NCBI GenBank assembly: GCA_910574805.1
Contig: CAJTCV010000015.1
Span: 1 to 64,000, forward strand
DNA from: Lachnospiraceae bacterium
GTDB taxonomy: Bacteria > Bacillota > Clostridia > Lachnospirales > Lachnospiraceae
DNA: 64,000 nt
Reading direction: 5' to 3'
Under the pieces are notes generated by a model. It saw nothing but the letters and a program-made list of their open reading frames with translations, had not been told where the DNA came from and made no database searches. Below, in pieces: positions 6,899 through 15,517 of this stretch. The position numbers and the translations under genes were made by a program. Position 1 is the first letter of the stretch. The number at the start of each line of letters is the position of its first letter.

Positions 6899-7269
6899 GA
6901 TTCCTCCATGATAATATGAAATAACTCGGTGATTTCTGTGTGGCTCATCCCGCAGCTTCTTCCTTTGCGAATGGCGGCTTCCAGCTCCGCTTCCACCTCC
7001 CGGCGCTTTTCCTCCAGCATCTGTGCCTGATTTGCACTGGATACAAAACTGCCTTTTCCATGGACCGTGGTGATAAATCCCTCCTGCTCCAGCACATCAT
7101 AGGATTTTTTCACGGTCAGGGCGCTGACTCTCAGCTCCCGGGCAAGGGTGCGCACAGAAGGAAGAACGGCCCCTTCCGTCAGTTCTCCGTGCATGATCCG
7201 CTCTTTGATCTGTCCGGAGATCTGCTCATAGACAGGCTGCATGGATGAATGATTGATGATTAACTTCAT
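6895..7269 (-). CDS. GntR family regulator, YtrA subfamily
   Basis: 124 aa: winged-helix N-terminus (PVYEQISGQIKERIMHGEL, LPSVRTLARELRVSALTVKK, GSFVSS wing) and only a short C-terminal helical tail, which is the YtrA-type architecture that regulates adjacent ABC transporters. First gene of the operon; the strong promoter at 7293-7321 carries an inverted repeat around its -10 that fits autorepression. GGAGG lies upstream of ATG 7269. The inducer is unknown; in known relatives it is a cell-envelope-active compound. Confidence 0.88.
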   Translation of the reverse strand: MKLIINHSSMQPVYEQISGQIKERIMHGELTEGAVLPSVRTLARELRVSALTVKKSYDVLEQEGFITTVHGKGSFVSSANQAQMLEEKRREVEAELEAAIRKGRSCGMSHTEITELFHIIMEES

Positions 7270-7288
7270 CTCTTTCCTCCTTTATGAT

Positions 7289-7337
7289 AAACAGTATATA
7301 ACACTTCTAAACTGTTGTCAACTGTTTTATACTGTTT
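7289..7337 (-). promoter_or_regulatory. Promoter and inverted-repeat operator of the GntR-ABC operon
   Basis: Minus strand TTGACA (complement of 7316-7321), 17 bases, TATACT (complement of 7293-7298). AAACAGTATA at 7289-7298 and its exact reverse complement TATACTGTTT at 7328-7337 bracket the promoter, one arm covering the -10 and the other just upstream of the -35. Good candidate for the YtrA-type regulator's own operator. Confidence 0.75.
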
Positions 7338-7389
7338 TTCCATCCTTGTTCATCTGCTGTCTACCTGATCTGCTGTTATTGACGATATG

Positions 7390-8790
7390 TCAGTCCTGGG
7401 GCAGCAGCTTCACCCGCAAAATCCTGCGTACCGATTCGTCAATCCGCTCTTCGGTGAGCGTCCCCGCCTCCAGCGCATCCAGCACCCCCTCAAAGGCGCT
7501 GTGAAAATCTGCCGGCATCAGAATCAGATCCACGCCTGCCTGGATCGCCAGCACGGACGCTTCCCCGGAGCTGTACTGCTGCCGGATCGCGCCCATATTC
7601 ATGGCATCGGTTACCACAATCCCGTCATATCCCATCCTTCCCCGCAGGACATCCGTAATCATATACGGAGACAGTGCGCAGGGGACCTGATCTCCGGTGA
7701 CGGACGGCACAGAGATATGTGCTGCCATGATAAAATGAATCCCTTCTTCAATTCCTCTCCGGAACGGGATCAGCTCCGCTTCCAGAAGTTCCTCCAGCGT
7801 CTTGTCTGTATACGCATAACCGTCATGGCTGTCCTCCCGGGTCGCCCCATGGCCCGGATAGTGCTTCAGAACCGCCCATATGCCCGCTTCTTCCAGCCCT
7901 TCTGCCGTTTCCATGGAGAGCTCTGCCACCAGTTCCGGATCCGTCCCATACGAACGCCTGCCGATCACCTGATTGTCCGGATCCGTCAGCACATCCGCCA
8001 CCGGCGCAAAATCCAGGGAAAATCCAAGTTCCGATAAATATGTCCCGATCACATTTCCCACTCTTCTGGCTTCCTGGGCATCCCTGCGGTCTCCGATGGA
8101 ACACATATCCCCAATATGCTCCACGCCAAAAGCCGGCTGGCCGCCAATGCGCGCCACCCGGCCCCCTTCTTCGTCCACACCCAGGAACGGAGCCACAAAG
8201 CCTGCTTCCTCATAATAGCTTCGTGTATTCTCAAGCATGGAATGCACCTGCTCCGGTTCCTTCAGATTGCCTGCAAAATAAATGATACCTCCCACCGGAT
8301 ACTGAAGGATCGCTTCCCTTGTGCGGTCTCCTGCCGCTGTCACAGAAGCCGCCCCTGTCAGTGCTTCCGGCGTAATCATAAAAAGCTGCAGGACCTTTTC
8401 CTCTGTCGTCATATCCGCCAGATGCGCTTCCACCTCCTCTTCCAGCAGTTTTTCCGCTGAAACCATGCTCATTTCTGTCTCCCCGGAGTCCTGTGAGGGC
8501 GATGTGTCTGTATCGGTCCGGCCTGTCTTCTGATCTGACGGCGTATCTGCATCGACATGCTCTGCCGCCTGCACGGGCTGCAAATCTGTATCGTTTTGCT
8601 CCGCCTCCTGCACGGACTGCAAATCTGTGTCGCTTTGCTCTGTCTCCTGCTCCGGTCCGTGCATTCCCTGCAGCAGCCAGATCCCGCCGGATACCGCAAG
8701 CAGAAGTAGGCCCGTCAGCAATATCCGGCCTGCACCGCATTTCTGCTTCCTGCGTCTCTTCTGTATGGTTTTCCCCCGTCTTTCACTCAA
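7390..8790 (-). CDS. nagZ: Membrane-anchored beta-N-acetylhexosaminidase, glycoside hydrolase family 3 (NagZ-like)
   Basis: 466 aa. A basic N-terminus and one hydrophobic segment (ILLTGLLLLAVSGGIWLLQG) anchor it; about 70 residues of acidic Thr/Asp/Gln-rich linker with degenerate tandem repeats follow; then a full GH3 domain. The NagZ signature KHYPGHGATREDSHDG carries the catalytic His/Asp loop, and VVTDAMNM the nucleophile Asp. It should release N-acetylglucosamine from muropeptides or other beta-hexosaminides at the cell surface. TTG 8790 is chosen for its AGGAG site; a GTG at 8814 lacks one. Last gene of an operon with DUF6320 and the acetyltransferase. Confidence 0.85.
   Translation of the reverse strand: MSERRGKTIQKRRRKQKCGAGRILLTGLLLLAVSGGIWLLQGMHGPEQETEQSDTDLQSVQEAEQNDTDLQPVQAAEHVDADTPSDQKTGRTDTDTSPSQDSGETEMSMVSAEKLLEEEVEAHLADMTTEEKVLQLFMITPEALTGAASVTAAGDRTREAILQYPVGGIIYFAGNLKEPEQVHSMLENTRSYYEEAGFVAPFLGVDEEGGRVARIGGQPAFGVEHIGDMCSIGDRRDAQEARRVGNVIGTYLSELGFSLDFAPVADVLTDPDNQVIGRRSYGTDPELVAELSMETAEGLEEAGIWAVLKHYPGHGATREDSHDGYAYTDKTLEELLEAELIPFRRGIEEGIHFIMAAHISVPSVTGDQVPCALSPYMITDVLRGRMGYDGIVVTDAMNMGAIRQQYSSGEASVLAIQAGVDLILMPADFHSAFEGVLDALEAGTLTEERIDESVRRILRVKLLPQD
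8520..8645 (-). repeat. Degenerate 42-base tandem repeats in the NagZ linker
   Basis: The linker contains repeated units of the form EQ-x-DTDLQ-x-VQ-x-A, visible at DNA level as near-identical blocks around CTGCAAATCTGTGTCG and CTGCAAATCTGTATCG about 42 bases apart, decaying toward the protein's C-terminal side. In-frame units suggest length variation of the spacer between membrane anchor and enzyme. Confidence 0.65.
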
Positions 8791-8836
8791 ATCAGTTCCA
8801 CTCCTTTTCTGCACTTATGAAATTTTCTCCCGTTTC

Positions 8837-9538
8837 TCAAATATGCATCCTCCTTCGCACCTCTTCTCTCAGTCCTGCCCGCCGTATGATGGTAATGAGC
8901 GCGGCATCGATGATCACGCAGCAGGTCAGCACGATGGCCGACCAGGTGATGGACAGAGCTGCTCGAAAGAACAGATCCAGAAGGAGCTCCACCGCTACTG
9001 TGAATACAGCGATCTCCCCCAGGACCAGCGCTGCCCTTGACAGGATGGAGGCATGGATCTGACGGACGCAGACGGCAAAAAGCAGAATCAGGCCCGTAGC
9101 CAGGACCGTCAGAGGAAAGGCAATACGCAGATACCAGCCATGCCCCGGGTGGAGCCAGGCGATGATTCCGAAGTACATGGCAATCCCCGCCCCATCCAGA
9201 AGCAGGCTGACATAGGGACTGATCCGGCCGAGGAAGACCGGCAGGAAGAACACCCACAGCAGCGCGCAGCCTCCGATCACGTACAGCGACCAGGAGGTTC
9301 CCCGGAAGATCAGCAGATTCAGCAGGCCGCATACCCCCGCTGTCACTGCCAGTATGATGCTGATCAGAATCATCAGATCCCCTTTCTGTGCCGGACCCAC
9401 ATCCCCTCTCCTGCCCGGAAAAGGCGCGGGAGACTCCCGGTCCACCGGCTGCGCGGGATTCAGTACCTTTGTGCCGCACAGCGGACAGGCAGAACAGGTG
9501 GCATGGAGCTCCACGCCGCAGTTTACACAATATGACAT
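8837..9538 (-). CDS. Zinc-ribbon membrane protein (DUF6320 type)
   Basis: 233 aa. N-terminal zinc ribbon with CVNCG and CPLCG pairs, a Pro-rich linker, then six to seven transmembrane segments. I recognise this as the DUF6320 arrangement, repeatedly found beside a condensation-type alcohol acetyltransferase in Clostridia. GGAGGTGAG for its ATG lies inside the 3' end of the upstream gene, with a one-base gap between stop and start, so translation is coupled. Function unknown; the neighbours suggest envelope lipid or glycan modification. Confidence 0.75.
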   Translation of the reverse strand: MSYCVNCGVELHATCSACPLCGTKVLNPAQPVDRESPAPFPGRRGDVGPAQKGDLMILISIILAVTAGVCGLLNLLIFRGTSWSLYVIGGCALLWVFFLPVFLGRISPYVSLLLDGAGIAMYFGIIAWLHPGHGWYLRIAFPLTVLATGLILLFAVCVRQIHASILSRAALVLGEIAVFTVAVELLLDLFFRAALSITWSAIVLTCCVIIDAALITIIRRAGLREEVRRRMHI

Positions 9539-9539
9539 C

Positions 9540-10838
9540 TTATCTCACCTCCGTCTTTCGATTGCTTTCAATTTTCACATGGATGCCGTCCTGCACCAGT
9601 TTCCGGAAAAACAGCCGTTCCACATCTGCTTCCACAATACTGCTGGCAAAGCTGATACTCAGCGTATCGCCATAGCTGATGACGGCGCAGTTGGTCCGGG
9701 CGGAAAAAGGCTGCCCCATGAGCACGTCGAACCGTTCAATATGCGCACGCATCTCTTCCGACGTCTCCACGACTCCCAGATTGGTAAGTCCTGCGCTGGA
9801 CTGCTTATCCTGTACTCTTTTGTAGAACTGCCGGACTACGAAATCCTTAAAAAACAGCGGAACCACCCGGATCAGAGGATTTTTCGTCACCGCCGCGTTG
9901 GTGGTGATATCCGCGTTCAGAAATTTATTGTTGATATAATAACGCATATAATGATGTACCTGAATCAGAATTTCTTCAAAAGTATAATCTCCCATCCGCG
10001 GATCGACAGAGGGGTATACCATGGTGATAAAATTCCGCAGCGTCCTGGACGGGAAAAATCTCCGCAGATTCACCGGCATGGCGATGGACACGGGAAGCTC
10101 CCGGAATACCCGGTCACTTTTCTGTTTTTTCAGGAGCGCGTACAAAAGCACCGCATTCAGATATTCCGTCACAGACACCTGATATGCTTTTGCCGCAGAG
10201 AGCACCTGCTGCACCTGCAGAATCCCGGTGATAATATTCAGAGTATAGAAAGGCTCCCGGGTTCCCCGGATCCGGTAGGTCTTCTCCCGGCTCCTGGGCG
10301 GACGCACGCGGGAGCTGGCATAGCGGATGTAAGCATCCTCCAGTTCCTCCGGATCCGGTTCTTCACAGAGGTCCAGAACTCCCTGCCCCACCGGAATCCT
10401 GTATCCCTTCAGCCGCAGATAGACTGCCGTCAGGGTCCGGAGCAGATACATGGCTCCTCCCCCGTCCGACAGGGAATGGAAGACTTCCAGGGAAATTCGC
10501 TTCTGATAATAATAGATCCGGAGCAGATAGCGGTTCTCATTCTGAAAGGACATGGGCATGCAGGGATTGGCAATGTCCGGCTTCACAAAAGGCCCCGGTC
10601 GGTCATTGGGCTCCAGATACCGCCAGAAGACACCCTTCCGCATGGCGACTTTAAAAGTCGGGAAACGGGGAAGCGTCCGGTCCACTGCCCTCTGCAGCAG
10701 ATCAGGCTCCACATTTTCTTTCAAAATGACCGAGAGCCGGTACACGGAGGAAAAATTCTTCCGTTGAAGCGTCGGATATACGATCGCCGACAGATCCAGG
10801 CGATACCATGGATTTTTCTCATTTATGCGTCTGTTCAT
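9540..10838 (-). CDS. Alcohol acetyltransferase / condensation-domain-like acyltransferase
   Basis: 432 aa from ATG 10838 (ATG 10859 is also possible; both have moderate binding sites). Belongs to the chloramphenicol-acetyltransferase/condensation fold: the motif EVFHSLSDGGGAMYLL matches the H-x-x-x-D-G active-site loop, with the first His of the usual HH replaced by Phe. A later TNLGVVETSEEM and a closing SISFAS strand match the second half of the fold. Expected to transfer an acyl group from a CoA or carrier to a hydroxyl. Heads a leftward operon with DUF6320 and NagZ, and is divergent from an esterase, suggesting opposing acylation and deacylation. Confidence 0.75.
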   Translation of the reverse strand: MNRRINEKNPWYRLDLSAIVYPTLQRKNFSSVYRLSVILKENVEPDLLQRAVDRTLPRFPTFKVAMRKGVFWRYLEPNDRPGPFVKPDIANPCMPMSFQNENRYLLRIYYYQKRISLEVFHSLSDGGGAMYLLRTLTAVYLRLKGYRIPVGQGVLDLCEEPDPEELEDAYIRYASSRVRPPRSREKTYRIRGTREPFYTLNIITGILQVQQVLSAAKAYQVSVTEYLNAVLLYALLKKQKSDRVFRELPVSIAMPVNLRRFFPSRTLRNFITMVYPSVDPRMGDYTFEEILIQVHHYMRYYINNKFLNADITTNAAVTKNPLIRVVPLFFKDFVVRQFYKRVQDKQSSAGLTNLGVVETSEEMRAHIERFDVLMGQPFSARTNCAVISYGDTLSISFASSIVEADVERLFFRKLVQDGIHVKIESNRKTEVR

Positions 10839-10960
10839 GCTGCTTCCTGCACCTTTCATCTGCTGCACCCTGAAGCTTTCACAGGATTTTTTCCGTTACG
10901 GTTCTCTCCGTTCGCAGTAACTTCTTCTCTTACATCTGAAAAGATTATAACATTATTTTC

Positions 10961-10989
10961 TTGGGTTTCCCATAAAAATATGCTAAAAT
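10961..10989 (+). promoter_or_regulatory. Promoter of the esterase gene
   Basis: TTGGGT (10961-10966), 17 bases, TAAAAT (10984-10989). It places transcription start after 10,990, so an in-frame ATG at 10980 cannot be the start; translation begins at GTG 11025 behind GGAAGGG. Confidence 0.65.
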
Positions 10990-11024
10990 CAAAAATAAGA
11001 AAGAAGGGAAGGAAGGGATATCCT

Positions 11025-11921
11025 GTGGTAGATAAACAGCGATACAATCAGAATCTGATGAAAGCCATCAAAAGGATGCACACGCTGGTGGAAAATGAAG
11101 ATATTGAGAAACAAAGAGCTTCCAAAGACAATCTGGGAAACCTGCTGGTACGGAGCAGCGACATGCATTACGAAGATGTGGAAGTAGATGGGGTTCCGGC
11201 CGAATGGGTCAGCGTCAAACGGAACCATATGAAGAAATATGTCCTTCTCTATTGTCATGGAGGTGGGTACAACACCGGCAGCCTGAAATATGCCCGCAGC
11301 ATCACCAATAAGCTGGCGGCCTCCACATCCATGGACGTCTTAAGCTTCGACTACCGTCTGGCACCGGAGAATCCTTATCCGGCAGCGCTTTGTGATGCAC
11401 TGAAGATGTGGGATTATCTGATGTATCAGGGCTACGGCGCCCGGGATGTGATTCTGGCCGGAGATTCTGCCGGCGGAAATCTCGCCCTTGTCCTGACTCT
11501 GAAATTAAAAGAGCAGAAGCGGATTCTTCCAAGAGGGCTCGTCCTGTTCTCCCCATGGACGGACCTGACCCGAAGCGGTGCGTCTCATCAGAGCAGGAAA
11601 AAGATTGATCCCATCCTGACAGAGGAGTATCTGACCTGCGCTATTAAAGATTATGCAGGAGACCGGGATCTGCAGGATCCTTTTATCTCTCCCCTTTACG
11701 GAGATTTTCACGATTTTCCGCCCACGCTCATTCAGGCAGGCGGAAACGGAATCCTTCTGTCAGATTCCCAGAATCTCCACAAACAGATGATCCGCCACCA
11801 GGTAGGGGCCCGGATCGCTGTCTATCAGGGGATGTGGCATGTATTCCAGATGTCTCCCTTTAAGACCGCTTACGAAGCCATGGACCAGGCGGCGAAATTT
11901 ATTTTTGATATCTGTCGTTAA
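11025..11921 (+). CDS. Alpha/beta hydrolase, hormone-sensitive-lipase-type esterase
   Basis: 298 aa, GTG start chosen from the GGAAGGG site seven bases upstream and the promoter position. Oxyanion-hole motif YCHGGGYNTGS, nucleophile elbow GDSAGGNLAL, and the late Asp (DSQNLH) and His (GMWHVF) complete a classic HSL-family (bacterial type IV) esterase triad. Cytoplasmic; likely hydrolyses short acyl esters. Divergent from the acetyltransferase operon across about 190 bases. The same frame stays open far upstream (from 9354) but that stretch is antisense to the acetyltransferase and is not coding. Confidence 0.88.
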   Translation: MVDKQRYNQNLMKAIKRMHTLVENEDIEKQRASKDNLGNLLVRSSDMHYEDVEVDGVPAEWVSVKRNHMKKYVLLYCHGGGYNTGSLKYARSITNKLAASTSMDVLSFDYRLAPENPYPAALCDALKMWDYLMYQGYGARDVILAGDSAGGNLALVLTLKLKEQKRILPRGLVLFSPWTDLTRSGASHQSRKKIDPILTEEYLTCAIKDYAGDRDLQDPFISPLYGDFHDFPPTLIQAGGNGILLSDSQNLHKQMIRHQVGARIAVYQGMWHVFQMSPFKTAYEAMDQAAKFIFDICR

Positions 11922-11945
11922 GAGGTTGGGCCGGTGTTTTGCGCC

Positions 11946-12806
11946 TCAGTCCAGATACTGGATTCCCGCACCCAGCAGTCCGGAACCCAGATAAATACTG
12001 AGCGCCGCTCCGATCTTTGCCCGGATCAGGCGGCGGCTGTCCGGCAGGATCTCCACAAGCTTTTTCTCCAGATCTTCACGCTCGGCAGGAGCGCCGCCGT
12101 CCGCCACGACAAGATTGTATGGACGCCCTTCTTCTTTCAGCTCTTCCACCAGCTGCAAAAGCCGCTTCTCCACCTGCTTATGGGTACGTACCTTTGCAGC
12201 TGTGTAGATCTCGCCCTCCCCGTCAAAAGACAGGATGGGTTTGATATCCAGAAGCATTCCTGCTAAGGCTGCCGCTTTTCCGATGCGCCCGCCTTTCTGC
12301 AGATATTCCAGCGTATCAATAGAAAAGAACACCTTTGTACTTTTGATGAGTCCTTCGATTTTTTCTTTCAGCTCCTCAAATGTTGTGCCCGCTTCCACGT
12401 ACTCGGCGGCCTGCAGGGCAATCACGCCGATGCCAATACTCGCCTGCCTGGAATCATAGACGGCCACTTCCAGTCCTTCCAGCTCATCTGCCGCCAGTCT
12501 TACATGGTTCACGGTCCCGGACAGCCCGCCGGACAGCAGGATGGCCACTGCTTTCGTATAGCCCTGTCTTCTGATTTCTGCAAAAGTATCTTCCACATCC
12601 GCCCCGCTGGGCGTGCTGGATCTGGGCAGCTCTGTTTTCAATCGTTCATAGATATCTTCTGCATGGATATCAACTCCGTCCCGGTATTCCCCGTCCGAAC
12701 AGGTGATCCCCATGGGCAGAATAAAAAGATGATACCTTTCGACCAGTTCCTGCGGAACGTCTGCGCAGGAATCTGTCATAACTGCAATTTTCTCTGATGT
12801 AGACAT
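11946..12806 (-). CDS. DegV family fatty-acid-binding protein
   Basis: 286 aa from ATG 12806 (GGGGGAT site; a second ATG 12 bases upstream is too close to its site). DegV/FakB fold: DSCADVPQE and the TPSGADVEDTF segment near the ligand pocket, SGGLSGTVN with the Ser/Thr fatty-acid carboxylate contacts, DSRQASIG, and the RIGK loop after LQKGG. FakB-type proteins present exogenous fatty acids to the FakA kinase for phospholipid synthesis; no fakA is in the window. Monocistronic, with its own promoter at 12849-12877. Confidence 0.9.
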   Translation of the reverse strand: MSTSEKIAVMTDSCADVPQELVERYHLFILPMGITCSDGEYRDGVDIHAEDIYERLKTELPRSSTPSGADVEDTFAEIRRQGYTKAVAILLSGGLSGTVNHVRLAADELEGLEVAVYDSRQASIGIGVIALQAAEYVEAGTTFEELKEKIEGLIKSTKVFFSIDTLEYLQKGGRIGKAAALAGMLLDIKPILSFDGEGEIYTAAKVRTHKQVEKRLLQLVEELKEEGRPYNLVVADGGAPAEREDLEKKLVEILPDSRRLIRAKIGAALSIYLGSGLLGAGIQYLD

Positions 12807-12848
12807 ATGATCCCCCATTTCCTTTGTATATCAAAGCAGTTAAAAGGT

Positions 12849-12877
12849 ATCTTAATACAATCTTAAGAAAGTTGCAA
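12849..12877 (-). promoter_or_regulatory. Promoter of the DegV gene
   Basis: Minus strand TTGCAA (complement of 12872-12877), 17 bases, TAAGAT (complement of 12849-12854), 43 bases before the start codon. Confidence 0.6.
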
Positions 12878-12896
12878 GTTATTTATTGATAATTCC

Positions 12897-14726
12897 CTAC
12901 TCTCCCCTTTTCTGCAGCAGTTCCATGGGTTCTTCCCGGAGGTTGAGCCAGATCCCTGCGCCGGCAATCAGACTTCCGGTAAGCAGAATTCCGCACAGGT
13001 TCCAGAGCGTATGATCAAGGGGCACCCCGGTCTCACCTTCCGTCTCTTCCTCCATCGTAGAGATTCTCCCATTGCTGAAAGAAAGGTCATAGTAACTGGC
13101 TGGTCCGATACTGCCGGCGATTCTGGAAGACAGGGCGCTTCCTGCCATGCATCCGCAGACGCTCCCTGCAGCAATCAGAAGAAAGATACCCGTAAACAGG
13201 GACAGGAAGCATTTCTTTCTGGAAAATCCCAGACAGCGTTCGATGGCCGTCCGTTCTCCCTGGCGAATGATAAACAGCCAGGTAAAGTACACCAATACCA
13301 TAAGAACCAGGACGAGGCCCATAATCACCAGAATCCGGGAGATGTTTTTCATATTGTCAATCCCGGCTTTTAACTGGGTATAGCCGCCGTCATAGAAGAC
13401 AATCTCTACATTTTCGATTCCCTGTTCACTCCATTTTTCCATAAAGTCCTGGATCCTGCCGTTTTCGATCTGGAAGGATGTGGTGCTGCCCCGCATCGGT
13501 CCGTATGCCACCAGATTGTTCGTGTCGCTGTTTTTTACCGAACGGCTGGGAATCAGGATCTCATTAGGGGCCAGCCCATACTCATCCGAAAGCCCGACTT
13601 TTCCGCTGTACATACCGACGATCGTATACATGCTGTCTTCAAACGCCGGGTAGATCTCTCCCTGTGCATTTAAAAGGGCGGTAACCCCAAGACCGCTGAT
13701 TCCGAATCGTGCTCCTGCGGCAAATCTGTGATTGGAATAAATCAACGGGAGCCGGATCTGATCGCCCAGTTCCAGGCCGTTTTTCACCGCAAACGTTTCC
13801 GATACCAGACAAACCTTCTCTCCGTTCTCATACTCTTCTTCCGTGAATTCCCGGCCGGAGCTGATATAGACCTCTCCGTTATAAAAAGGCATCATCAGAT
13901 GAATGTTGCCGGTTCCGGTGACGGGAAAAATATGTTTCGTATAGTCCGTAGTTTTCAGATATTCCATCCACCGGCGGCCTCTTCTGGTCTCAAAGAAGCC
14001 TTCCGTCACCTCATCATAAAAAGTGCCGTCCTCCACCTCATCTTCCACCGGCGCGCCGTCCGTTCCTACCTGATCCGTCTCAAGAAGCGCTCCTGGTACA
14101 TATTCTGATACCTCATCCTCCGGGAATTCTTTTTCACTCTCATGGCCCGGCCGGTTCTGAAGACTCATGATGTAGGTATGCCCGGCCAGAAGCATCTCCG
14201 GATTGGGATCATAATGGTTGCATACCGTGATATTCAGTCCCTCCCAAAGTCCGGTGCCGCACCAAACCTTGGTAACCGGAAGCTCCACTGGATGATCCGG
14301 TACCACATCTTCTGTGGGAGTCACTTCCACAACCACGCTACCCATCAGATTTTCATACATAAAATATTCCGGAATATAAGCCCCGTAGAACACTCTTTTT
14401 TCCGGACCGGACAGATAACCGGCCCCTTCAAAATCCAGTACGGACAGCGGAACAAAGGTGTTGTACACCGAGCGGTTGTAAAGATGGTAATCCTTGATTC
14501 CCGCGTCCCAGATCCGGATCTCCTGTACCGTGTCCGCCTTCTGCTCCACCGTACCGATGGTCATAAAACTGTCTTCGTAGGCTTTCATATTCCGGCTGTT
14601 GATCTCCTGAAAGCCTCCGCCAAGGCTTAAAAGCCCGGACGCAAACAAAAGCAGTAAAAAGAACAAAGCCGCTCTTCCCTTCATCCGCCAGAGCTGACGG
14701 ATGCTGTTTTTCATCAGTTTTCCCAT
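12897..14726 (-). CDS. FtsX/MacB-like ABC transporter permease
   Basis: 609 aa. One N-terminal membrane helix (AALFFLLLLFASGLLSLGG), a large extracytoplasmic domain of about 400 residues, then three C-terminal helices (ILVIMGLVLVLMVLVYFTWLF; LFTGIFLLIAAGSVCGCMAG; LCGILLTGSLIAGAGIWL), the MacB/FtsX topology used for mechanotransmission, not ordinary transport. The cytoplasmic sequence RQGERTAIERCLGFSRKKC is the typical FtsX-loop that contacts the ATPase. Its start overlaps the ATPase stop. Works with 14726-15397 and probably with the XRE-permease fusion at 15518. Confidence 0.85.
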   Translation of the reverse strand: MGKLMKNSIRQLWRMKGRAALFFLLLLFASGLLSLGGGFQEINSRNMKAYEDSFMTIGTVEQKADTVQEIRIWDAGIKDYHLYNRSVYNTFVPLSVLDFEGAGYLSGPEKRVFYGAYIPEYFMYENLMGSVVVEVTPTEDVVPDHPVELPVTKVWCGTGLWEGLNITVCNHYDPNPEMLLAGHTYIMSLQNRPGHESEKEFPEDEVSEYVPGALLETDQVGTDGAPVEDEVEDGTFYDEVTEGFFETRRGRRWMEYLKTTDYTKHIFPVTGTGNIHLMMPFYNGEVYISSGREFTEEEYENGEKVCLVSETFAVKNGLELGDQIRLPLIYSNHRFAAGARFGISGLGVTALLNAQGEIYPAFEDSMYTIVGMYSGKVGLSDEYGLAPNEILIPSRSVKNSDTNNLVAYGPMRGSTTSFQIENGRIQDFMEKWSEQGIENVEIVFYDGGYTQLKAGIDNMKNISRILVIMGLVLVLMVLVYFTWLFIIRQGERTAIERCLGFSRKKCFLSLFTGIFLLIAAGSVCGCMAGSALSSRIAGSIGPASYYDLSFSNGRISTMEEETEGETGVPLDHTLWNLCGILLTGSLIAGAGIWLNLREEPMELLQKRGE

Positions 14727-15397
14727 CAGCGCACCTGCTCCATCTTTCCATCCGACATCCGGAATACGTGGTCCGTCTCCTCCGCCACCTTCTGGTTGTG
14801 GGTGATGACGATCACAGTATAGCCGTCTTCATGAGCCAGTTCCTTTAAAAGCTCCACGATCTTCTGTTCATTTTCCGAATCCAGATTACCGGTGGGCTCG
14901 TCAGCAAGGATGATCTCTCCTCCGGCCGCCACAGCCCGGGCGATGGCCACCCGCTGCTGTTCGCCGCCGCTCATCATCTTCGGAAACTGCCGGAAGATCC
15001 GCTCCGTAAGTCCCACCCGCAGGAGAAGCTTTTCCGCCCGGTCTGCCGCTTCCTTCTTCCGGATTTTTTTGAATTCCATGGGAAGCATTACATTTTCCAG
15101 CGCCGTCAGAAGGGGAAACAGGTGGAAGGACTGATAGACCACCGACGCCTGATTCAGCCGGTAGGCATCCCGGTCCATCTGGTTCAGAGACTGCCCCTGC
15201 ACATAGATCTCACCTTCCGAAGGTACATCCAGCCCTGCCAGAAGAGATAAGAACGTACTCTTCCCGCTTCCGGATTCCCCGATGATCGCATAGAATCCTC
15301 CCTGCTCAAAGGTACAGCTTACATCCCTGACCGCATCTACCTTCTGATACTTTGTCCGATAACTGTACGACACATGATCTGCCTGTAAAATATTCAT
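14726..15397 (-). CDS. ABC transporter ATP-binding protein, MacB/LolD type
   Basis: 223 aa. Walker A GESGSGKST, signature MSGGEQQRVAIARA, Walker B IILADEPTGNLDSEN, and switch His VITHNQK: the LolD/MacB-type NBD pattern. Such ATPases power FtsX-like permeases in antimicrobial-peptide resistance, lipoprotein or envelope-stress modules. Second gene of a leftward unit; a 120-base gap containing the dispersed repeat at 15417-15495 separates it from the XRE-permease gene. Confidence 0.92.
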   Translation of the reverse strand: MNILQADHVSYSYRTKYQKVDAVRDVSCTFEQGGFYAIIGESGSGKSTFLSLLAGLDVPSEGEIYVQGQSLNQMDRDAYRLNQASVVYQSFHLFPLLTALENVMLPMEFKKIRKKEAADRAEKLLLRVGLTERIFRQFPKMMSGGEQQRVAIARAVAAGGEIILADEPTGNLDSENEQKIVELLKELAHEDGYTVIVITHNQKVAEETDHVFRMSDGKMEQVR

Positions 15398-15416
15398 ATA
15401 GAAACCTCCGATTTAA

Positions 15417-15495
15417 GTTCCGCATCTGTCCTCACTCCGCTCCATAATATCCTTCCGGGGCTGCGTTCGGACAGATGCTGTTTTTTATAAACTAC
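15417..15495 (-). repeat. Dispersed palindromic repeat, copy 1
   Basis: About 79 bases lying between two genes of the ABC unit. It closely matches 20011-20090, sharing GTTCCGCATCTG, ATCCTTCCGG, GCTG, and TAAACTAC at the same spacing. The ends are complementary (GCATCTGTCC with GGACAGATGC), so the transcript can fold into a long hairpin. Both copies lie between genes of leftward operons in the same orientation. Confidence 0.75.
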
Positions 15496-15517
15496 TTCCG
15501 CTTCAAAGCGCTGGTCA

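Noticed and set aside
9354-11024. Plus-strand open frame that extends the esterase by about 560 residues
   Set aside because: It is antisense to the acetyltransferase and DUF6320 genes, lacks a start with a binding site, and lies upstream of the mapped promoter; only the part from GTG 11025 is coding.
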